The notes beneath the pieces were generated by a model. It made no database searches and had not been told where the DNA came from. It saw nothing but the letters and a program-made list of their open reading frames with translations. 28,638 bases of DNA from Fodinibius sp041642155 (lineage in GTDB: Bacteria > Bacteroidota > Rhodothermia > Balneolales > Balneolaceae): positions 1-28,638 of the forward strand of contig NZ_JBEPWZ010000014.1 of assembly GCF_041642155.1 (NCBI RefSeq). The letters are read 5' to 3'. This document shows, in pieces, positions 23,462-28,638 of the stretch (within the stretch, counting starts at the first letter, position 1; every line of letters begins with the position of its first letter). Both the position numbers and the translations under genes were made by a program.

Positions 23462-24259
23462 ATGAAAAACGACATAAATGTGATCTTACATCCCACAGAC
23501 TTCTCCGAAGCTGCCCATAATGCATTTACCTATGCCCGGGAAATCGCCCGAAAAGTAAATGCCAAAATACGGGTCACCCATTCGGTCAATGTCCCCTATA
23601 GCTACGGTACTGACAGGATGATGCAGGAATTTATCAGCAAAAAAAATCTATCCATATCAGATATTGAGACCACAGTCGAGGCCGGTGATCCGGTATCCAA
23701 CATCCTTGCCAGCCGGGGAGATCTTATAATCATCGGGGCTAAAGGTAAATCAAATCTGGCAACCATTTTATACGGCAGCATTAGCACCAATATTATCCTT
23801 AAATCATCGGTCCCCGTCCTGGTCGTGCCGCTCAGTCGAAAGTATTCCGATTTTAATCACTTTACCTTTGCAACGGATTACAGAGAGGGAGATTTGGAAG
23901 CGCTGGAAGAGATCGTAAAATGGGCCGAATTATTTGATAATGCTGATATCACCGTGTTTCATACCAGCTCCGATAACAGCCTGGATACAACAATAAAATA
24001 CAGGGGATTCAGGGAGTTGATAACGGAATCATTTGACTATCCCCGCATCAATTTTCAACTTACTATTGATAAGAATTTTGCTTCAGGAATTTCCACATAC
24101 CTGGATAAGCAGGATACCGACGTGATTGTGATGACCCGGCATAAGAAAACATTCTTGCAATCTCTCATGCAGTCGAACCACATTAAGCAAACAAGCTATT
24201 CCGAGGTGCCTCTTCTGGTACTTCCCGAAAGGAAAAAATACAAGCTAACGACGGAGTGA
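23462..24259 (+). CDS. Divergent tandem-domain universal stress protein
   Basis: This 265-residue protein is the shortest and most diverged of the three USPs. Domain 1 (NVILHPTDFSEAAHNAF) has GAKGKSN with GSIST, a shortened but recognisable nucleotide loop (93-108), and lacks the helix-rich insert of the others (about 50-80). Domain 2 (FNHFTFATDYREGDLEAL to VPLLVLPER) has no glycine motif. The ATG at 23462 is preferred. A TTG at 23456 in the same frame would overlap the preceding stop. It lies 2 bases after the upstream usp and converges on anmK. Confidence 0.92.
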   Translation: MKNDINVILHPTDFSEAAHNAFTYAREIARKVNAKIRVTHSVNVPYSYGTDRMMQEFISKKNLSISDIETTVEAGDPVSNILASRGDLIIIGAKGKSNLATILYGSISTNIILKSSVPVLVVPLSRKYSDFNHFTFATDYREGDLEALEEIVKWAELFDNADITVFHTSSDNSLDTTIKYRGFRELITESFDYPRINFQLTIDKNFASGISTYLDKQDTDVIVMTRHKKTFLQSLMQSNHIKQTSYSEVPLLVLPERKKYKLTTE

Positions 24260-24333
24260 TGTGATTCTTATTTCCAAACTTCTAAACTAAATAACCTGAG
24301 ATCGACCTGCTCTCTCATGATTGAGGGGGATAT

Positions 24334-25536
24334 TCAGTTCGGGAAAGAGATCTTCCCCGGGTGAATCTTCTGTTGTCCTTCGTTTGCCTCCGAGTCGATA
24401 CTAAATCCCTCTCCCGAGAGCGTCTCGTTGGCTAAAACGGCAAAGCTGGCCGCCTCTTTGGCGTCGGCATTGAAATACATTTTCCCGAATGGCGCGAACG
24501 TCGCCCCCGGGAGAGACCGCTCCAGCGTTTCCATCAAATATGAGTTGTGGAGGCCCCCGCCACTCACAAGTATCTCCGGGGCCAAGGATTGATGAACAAC
24601 CTCTGTGACAGCATCCGCAATAGTCTCGGCCGTAAAGGCGGTCAGCGTAGCCAGCAGGTCCTCCGGCCGGATGTCCTTCGCCCCCGACGCCCGCCGGGCC
24701 CCGCGCACGTACTTCTTGTTAAAACGTTCGGGTCCGGTGGTCCTGGGAAGGTCCAAATCAAAATACGGGTCCGTTTTCAGAGCCTTCAGCAGCAGCGGGT
24801 TTACGGTCCCCCTCCGCGCGGCTTTTCCATCCTCGTCAAAGGGTTTGCCGAGCAAACGACGCGCCGCCTCATCCAGCAGGGTATTGCCGGGACCGGTATC
24901 GCCGCTCACCGGCCCTGCATTTGTGGAGGCCGCGGGGAGATACGTAAAGTTGGCAATGCCGCCAATATTCAGCAGCAGCCGGTCTTTGCCGGGATGACCG
25001 AATAGCATCCGGTCCACCAATGCTGCCATCGGCGCCCCCTCCCCGCCCGCAGCAGTATGTTTCTGACGAAAGTCGCTGATCGTAAGAATACCCGTGCGTT
25101 GCGCAATATGATCTCCATCCCCGATCTGCAGCGTCGCATGCCGGAAATCAGGCTGCCCGTGCTTTGACAGGGGGGCGTGATAGATCGTCTGTCCGTGACT
25201 GGCGATACAGTCAACTTGATCGGGGCCCCAACCCCACTCTTCCAGGGCCTCCAGAATCGCATCTCCTGTATAGTCGCCGAGATAGCTGTTCATAAGACAG
25301 ACATCCTCCAGCCGGCACTGCGGGACCGATACGACTTTTTTGAGCTTTTTCTGCAGGCCGGGGGAATAGCGCCGGGTGCTGAACTCCAGCAGCTCCAGCC
25401 CGGTATCCATCCCGCTGCCCGAAATACGGCAGAGCGCCAGGTCGAGCCCGTCCATCGAAGTGCCGGACATCAGTCCGAGTACTATTTTTTTCTCTTTCCG
25501 GGCGATGGTCGTCAGCGATCTCATTACTGAATTCAT
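24334..25536 (-). CDS. anmK: Anhydro-N-acetylmuramic acid kinase AnmK
   Basis: This 400-residue kinase phosphorylates and ring-opens 1,6-anhydro-MurNAc to MurNAc-6-phosphate in cell-wall recycling. It belongs to the ASKHA fold. The phosphate-1 motif GLMSGTSMDGLD is near residues 21-32. Family-typical blocks are IASHGQTIYH, LQIGDGDHIAQRTGI, LNIGGIANFTYL, DTGPGNTLLDEAARR and GGGLHNSYLMETL. Local GC is visibly higher than in the stress island. The ATG at 25536 is used; an ATG at 25524 is also possible. It is divergent from the small acidic gene at 25620. Confidence 0.95.
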   Translation of the reverse strand: MNSVMRSLTTIARKEKKIVLGLMSGTSMDGLDLALCRISGSGMDTGLELLEFSTRRYSPGLQKKLKKVVSVPQCRLEDVCLMNSYLGDYTGDAILEALEEWGWGPDQVDCIASHGQTIYHAPLSKHGQPDFRHATLQIGDGDHIAQRTGILTISDFRQKHTAAGGEGAPMAALVDRMLFGHPGKDRLLLNIGGIANFTYLPAASTNAGPVSGDTGPGNTLLDEAARRLLGKPFDEDGKAARRGTVNPLLLKALKTDPYFDLDLPRTTGPERFNKKYVRGARRASGAKDIRPEDLLATLTAFTAETIADAVTEVVHQSLAPEILVSGGGLHNSYLMETLERSLPGATFAPFGKMYFNADAKEAASFAVLANETLSGEGFSIDSEANEGQQKIHPGKISFPN

Positions 25537-25619
25537 TAATTGATTGCCTATCAGGGATTATGTATTGTTCAGCTGAAAAATAACACGAACTATGAAACAC
25601 GCAATAGCTATTTATTATT

Positions 25620-25871
25620 ATGGATGAGCTCCATGAATCCGATTACGAAGCTTACGAGCAGGATATCAAACTCCTGGTGGATACCCTTCGCCAGTGCTTT
25701 AACGCCGAAAAGGCACGCTATAATATCGTCGGCCATCAGAATGCCCTTTTTATTGAAATAGAGGGACTTGATGCACTGAGTCCGGAAGAGATCTCGGAAG
25801 TCGCCGAACCGGTCCTCGATGAACTGGATATGGACTTCGACGAGGTTTCCCTCCTGCCCCTGAAAAACTGA
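25620..25871 (+). CDS. Small acidic hypothetical protein
   Basis: This 83-residue protein is not recognised. It is strongly acidic (start MDELHESDYEAYEQD, end ELDMDFDEVSLLPLKN), with two likely helices around a central hydrophobic strand (RYNIVGHQNALFIEIEGL), an alpha-beta layout. It has no signal peptide or membrane segment. It lies 86 bases upstream of the threonine-synthase-like gene on the same strand with similar codon use. The antisense ORF over the same bases is judged a shadow. No Shine-Dalgarno sequence is visible. Confidence 0.6.
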   Translation: MDELHESDYEAYEQDIKLLVDTLRQCFNAEKARYNIVGHQNALFIEIEGLDALSPEEISEVAEPVLDELDMDFDEVSLLPLKN

Positions 25872-25957
25872 TGTCATTCCTGTTCAGAATGATCTATCTT
25901 TCATCCGCAGGGATTTGAAGAGCTGTTTTTAAACGAAATTCATTACGCTATTCTATT

Positions 25958-27661
25958 ATGGCCACTGCAACAACCGGATATACCCTCAAATGTGTACCTC
26001 ACGGCCATCACAATTCCGAGGAGGAAACCACCACCTACTGCACGGAATGCGGAAGTGTGCTCCGGGTGCATTACGACCAACCCTCCGAAGACCTGCAATA
26101 TCCTTTATCCGATATTGTTCCCGATCCTTTGAAGACCCATCCCACCGCGCTCAAGCGACTGGGCAGACTTTCCGAAACGTACGGGGCCGAAGTGTGGACC
26201 AAGCTGGAGTTCGAGCACCCGACCGGCTGCTTTAAGGACCGGGGGAGCTATATCGAAGTCCAGAAGGCACGGGAACTCAACGCTGATGCGATCTGCCTGG
26301 CCTCCACCGGCAATATGGCGGCCTCGGTAGCGGCCTATGCGTGCTATTTTAACATCCCTTGCTTTGTTTTTGTCCCCGAAAAAACCACTGAAGCCAAACT
26401 GGCACAGGCCACGATTTTCGATGCAAATATTATCCGTATCAAAGGGTCTTTCAGCACCTGCGAACAGCTCTGCCGGGAGTTTGCCAAGTCGAGCAATTAT
26501 TACCTGGCCGGGGATTTCGTATTTCGGGAAGAGGGACAAAAATCGTTTTCTTATGAGCTGGTCGACCAGGGGGGCGGTGATATGGATTATATTTTCATCC
26601 CGGTGGGGTGCGGGACCAACTTCAGTGCGATCTTCAAGGGGTTTAAAGAGATGCAGGAAGGGGGACTGATTGATCGTATTCCAAAGCTGGTCGCTATTCA
26701 GCCGGATCAGAGCTCGCCGGTGGTCGAAGGGATTTTCAAGAAAGAGAAGATTGTCAGAGAACAAGTGCAGACGATGGCCAGCTCGGTAGCGGTACCGGAC
26801 CCGGTGGATTTTTACAAGGTGCTCGAGGGCATCGACCAGTCGGAGGGACTTGCGTTCACCGTCTCGGAAGATGAAATTCTGGATGCCCTCAAGGAGTTGG
26901 CGGTGGAAGAGGGTGATTTTGTGGAACCGGCGGGAGCGCTGCCGCTGGCCGCCTTCAAGAAGCATAAAGAGCAATTCAGCCGTAAAAAGTGCCTCTTTGT
27001 AGCTACCGGAACGGGCTTTAAAGATACCCAGGTCGTCACCAAACACTCCCTGAACTCTCCCGTTCTTTCGGCGGACCTCAAGAAGGTGATCAGCTATGTC
27101 AATTCCGGTTTTATCGAGATGCAGAAAAAATCGTGGGGCAAATCGCGGGATACCTTCATGGCGAATCTCAAGATGGACAAGGAGCACGAGCAGCTGTACA
27201 ACGATTACGTCTCCAAGATTAACAAAAAAGGCAAAACGCTCAGCAACAATGAAATCGAGGTACTGCAGTCGCTCATCTTTGATGAAGATACGGATCTCGA
27301 ATACCCGGTGGAAGTATTGGACTACAAACTGATCATGCGCAAGCACGGGCTGGTTCAGGCCACGGTAAAGCTGAACCTGCAGGGCCGCGAAGTGATCTCC
27401 GAGGCCAAAGGCGTGGGTCCCATCGATGCCGTTCTCACAGCTATTCGCACGGAGACGGACAACGTTTTTCCGCTGGTCGTGGAAAACCATGAAATCGATA
27501 TCCTCAGTCCCGACACGGATTCGCTGGTAATGGTTACGCTGACCCTGAGAAACGGCGAGCAGCAGTGGGTCTCCAAGGGAGCCTCACCGGACACCCTCGA
27601 AGCTGTTATCCAGGCCTTTACGAAGGGACTGGCTATCGCGATGAAAGGCACCCACGCGTGA
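25958..27661 (+). CDS. Threonine-synthase-like PLP enzyme fused to a LeuA-type allosteric domain
   Basis: This 567-residue protein has an N-terminal zinc-ribbon-like part (Cys12, Cys28, Cys31; CTECG) and then a fold-type II PLP domain (about 45-365). The Schiff-base Lys93 is in GCFKDRGS, the substrate/PLP loops are STGNMAASVAAYA and PVGCGTNFSA, and the end is GTGFKD, as in threonine synthases. A linker (370-430) leads to a C-terminal domain (about 430-560) with two beta-beta-beta-alpha repeats: LDYKLIMRKHG to VGPIDAVLTAIRT, then NHEIDILSPDTDSL to SKGASPDTLEAVIQAFTKGL. This is the layout of the isopropylmalate/citramalate synthase regulatory domain. Plausible activities are threonine synthase or threonine dehydratase under branched-chain amino acid feedback (inference). 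Confidence 0.85.
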   Translation: MATATTGYTLKCVPHGHHNSEEETTTYCTECGSVLRVHYDQPSEDLQYPLSDIVPDPLKTHPTALKRLGRLSETYGAEVWTKLEFEHPTGCFKDRGSYIEVQKARELNADAICLASTGNMAASVAAYACYFNIPCFVFVPEKTTEAKLAQATIFDANIIRIKGSFSTCEQLCREFAKSSNYYLAGDFVFREEGQKSFSYELVDQGGGDMDYIFIPVGCGTNFSAIFKGFKEMQEGGLIDRIPKLVAIQPDQSSPVVEGIFKKEKIVREQVQTMASSVAVPDPVDFYKVLEGIDQSEGLAFTVSEDEILDALKELAVEEGDFVEPAGALPLAAFKKHKEQFSRKKCLFVATGTGFKDTQVVTKHSLNSPVLSADLKKVISYVNSGFIEMQKKSWGKSRDTFMANLKMDKEHEQLYNDYVSKINKKGKTLSNNEIEVLQSLIFDEDTDLEYPVEVLDYKLIMRKHGLVQATVKLNLQGREVISEAKGVGPIDAVLTAIRTETDNVFPLVVENHEIDILSPDTDSLVMVTLTLRNGEQQWVSKGASPDTLEAVIQAFTKGLAIAMKGTHA

Positions 27662-27678
27662 CTTGAGCGGACGGATAA

Positions 27679-27720
27679 AATAGTGGGTAGATAATATTTA
27701 ATAGTGGGCAGAGAATATTT
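27679..27720 (+). repeat. Two-copy 21-base tandem repeat
   Basis: AATAGTGGGTAGATAATATTT (27679-27699, written AATAGTGGGT plus AGATAATATTT) is followed at once by a second copy at 27700-27720 that differs at two bases (C for T, G for T). It lies just after the threonine-synthase-like stop. The role is unknown; a paired protein-binding site or slippage product is possible. Confidence 0.8.
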
Positions 27721-27816
27721 GCGGAAAGCCCCACGCGGGTACCTTTTATAATTCCATCGATATATTTGGTCCTGGCCGTATCGTAATTAGGGTATTGTAT
27801 TCAATCATACATTAGC

Positions 27817-27834
27817 GGCCCGCAGGCCTTTTTT
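27817..27834 (+). terminator. Weak terminator candidate
   Basis: GGCC at 27817-27820 and GGCC at 27825-27828 can form a 4-base stem with loop CGCA, followed by six T. It lies 156 bases after the threonine-synthase-like stop. The stem is short, so this is tentative. Confidence 0.3.
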
Positions 27835-27856
27835 GGAAATCCTGAAAAGTGTAGCG

Positions 27857-27876
27857 ATTTGGGGTATACCCTAAAT
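27857..27876. promoter_or_regulatory. Operator-like 20-base palindrome
   Basis: ATTTGGGGTATACCCTAAAT is symmetric at all but one pair (G/T). The half-site TTAGGGTAT appears again upstream at 27788-27796, and TGTATTCAA follows each half-site arrangement nearby. No gene starts close by: the flanking genes end toward this region from both sides. Confidence 0.5.
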
Positions 27877-28040
27877 TTGAATACATGTAAGTTGATCTAA
27901 ATGCTATTTTAATGACAGTACAGAATTTAGTGCCGGCAGTTGTAGACTTTGTAGCGCTTTGCCAAAAGATTATTATTAACGATAGTCTACCGATAATACC
28001 AAACCTAAGTTAAATTAAACTAAGTTTGCGTTTGGATTAG
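27877..28040. other. Gene-free AT-rich stretch
   Basis: No credible ORF exists in this stretch. A near-repeat TGTAGCGMTTTG links 27950 to 27850 just outside. A direct repeat CTAAGTT occurs twice near 28005-28027, and CCAAAC/GTTTGG arms (about 28000 and 28030) could form a weak hairpin. Nothing functional can be assigned. Confidence 0.4.
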
Positions 28041-28339
28041 TTAGGATTTATATCCCAGCAGTCTCAACGCATTAAACACGACTACCACGGTTGATCCTTC
28101 GTGACCTACGACCGCCCATCCCATGCTCAAACCAAGGATTGTGGCCGGTACCTGAATGAGAATCATGTAGAGTCTTGACCACAGGTTGTGCTTAATAATG
28201 GATTTGGTTTTACGACTCAAACAAATGGTGACGTGACCTCGTCTTTGCAAAGCTATTTGACGGCCTCTACCTTGTCTTCTGACAGAAGATTGCCCTTGAA
28301 ATCGTCAATGTCTATTTCTTTGATTGCTTGCAGTAACAT
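28041..28339 (-). pseudogene. Decayed P1B-type metal ATPase (C-terminal remnant)
   Basis: Two fragments of one P-type ATPase lie in line. The upstream piece (28253-28339) reads IDIDDFKGNLLSEDKVEAVK then a stop, matching the segment before GDGVNDAPAL (compare LDEFHAELLPDEKVEFIKQL at 11276-13174). The downstream piece (28041-about 28222) reads SRKTKSIIKHNLW and ends VVGHEGSTVVVVFNALRLLGYKS, the last helices with the P1B-4-like HEGST motif. About 65 residues between them, including the hinge, are missing, and so is everything upstream. It is therefore a deletion remnant. It is divergent from the ArsR gene, which probably once regulated it. Confidence 0.85.
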
Positions 28340-28380
28340 GATTAATGACTATTGCTAATCTAAGCAGCTTTGCATATATT

Positions 28381-28400
28381 TTATCGTAAAATTGCGATAA
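28381..28400. promoter_or_regulatory. ArsR/SmtB-type operator candidate
   Basis: TTATCG and CGATAA at 28381-28386 and 28395-28400 form an inverted repeat around TAAAATTG, with inner bases also largely symmetric. The site lies 13 bases before the ArsR-family start, in the 73-base gap to the ATPase remnant. The position and the ATCG/CGAT core suit an autoregulatory metal-sensor operator. Confidence 0.55.
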
Positions 28401-28412
28401 CCGATAAATACT

Positions 28413-28638
28413 ATGGCTATTACCAAAGCAAAACTGTTTGACACCTCCCGCAAACGTAGTGCGGAGCTGATGAAAGCACTTGGGCATCCGGCGCGAATTG
28501 CCATCATTGAGTTGCTGGCAGAGCGGGATACGTGTATCTGCGGAGATATAACGGAAGAATTGCCGCTGGCGCAGTCGACGGTTTCTCAACATTTGAAGGC
28601 ACTGAAAAAGGCCGGAATCATCAGGGGAGAGGTGGATG
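28413..28638 (+). CDS. ArsR/SmtB-family repressor (partial, 3' end outside window)
   Basis: The first 75 residues of a winged-helix metal-sensor repressor are visible. MKALGHPARIAIIELLAE is the conserved helix-1/2 region. DTCICGDIT holds the alpha-3 Cys-x-Cys metal site (ArsR/CadC type), and LAQSTVSQHLKALKKAGII is the recognition helix. The start ATG at 28413 follows the TTATCG/CGATAA dyad. Metal-responsive derepression of the neighbouring ATPase is the usual logic, but that ATPase is now only a remnant. The protein may regulate genes beyond the right edge. Confidence 0.92.
   Translation, partial: MAITKAKLFDTSRKRSAELMKALGHPARIAIIELLAERDTCICGDITEELPLAQSTVSQHLKALKKAGIIRGEVD

Noticed and set aside
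26105..27490. Long antisense ORF of 461 codons on the minus strand
   Set aside because: It lies wholly opposite the threonine-synthase-like gene, has low-complexity His/Arg/Phe-rich composition and no family features. It is a shadow frame of GC-rich coding DNA.
28305..28592. Minus-strand ORF of 95 codons
   Set aside because: It is antisense to the clear ArsR-family reading frame and its operator.
1..28638. tRNA, rRNA, CRISPR arrays, prophage or complete insertion sequences
   Set aside because: No T-loop-like GTTCRA context outside genes, no regularly spaced repeats and no transposase or integrase reading frames were seen.

Overview
The window looks like chromosomal DNA of a moderately low-GC (mid-40s percent by eye) bacterium of the Bacteroidota/Balneolota/Rhodothermota kind. 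Grounds for this are the AT-rich translation starts, often without a Shine-Dalgarno sequence, the Met-rich exported proteins and the outer-membrane barrel. The lineage is an inference from style, not from a marker gene. No tRNA, rRNA, CRISPR array or complete insertion sequence was seen.

Region 1 (1-7827, minus strand) is a tightly packed block reading right to left: hsp20, a small DUF2892-type membrane protein, an SDR dehydrogenase, PEP synthase (ppsA), then an N-type rotary ATPase operon in the diagnostic order atpD-C-Q-R-B-E-F. The window cuts atpF; atpA and atpG should follow to the left. ppsA ends 9 bases before atpD, so carbon/energy salvage and ion pumping are probably co-transcribed.

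Region 2 (7828-24260) is a stress/low-oxygen island. It holds a PAS-PAS histidine kinase whose second PAS carries the FixL haem-ligand spacing and a NarL-type response regulator. With them are a DUF892/YciF ferritin-like protein, a P1B-4 metal ATPase, a MgtC/DUF4010 membrane protein, a ferric-reductase/ferredoxin-reductase-like flavoprotein, three tandem-domain universal stress proteins and dodecin. The rest are a coiled-coil stress protein, an SQR-like flavoprotein, an outer-membrane barrel with a Met-rich exported partner, and a BCAM0308-type zinc-ribbon protein. A motif close to TGTAGGGGAAT, twice in palindromic form, recurs in five of the promoter gaps. I propose that it is the operator of the island's two-component system. 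The gene set resembles the Burkholderia cenocepacia low-oxygen-activated (lxa) locus and, by function, the mycobacterial DosR dormancy regulon.

Region 3 (24334-27661) is housekeeping: anmK on minus, then a small acidic protein and an unusual protein joining a threonine-synthase-like PLP domain to a LeuA/CimA-type allosteric domain.

Region 4 (27662-28638) is a 380-base gene-free stretch with a tandem repeat and an operator-like palindrome, then a decayed P-type ATPase divergent from an ArsR-family repressor cut by the window edge. A further unexplained element is a roughly 140-base, multi-hairpin sequence at 17412-17551 between convergent genes.
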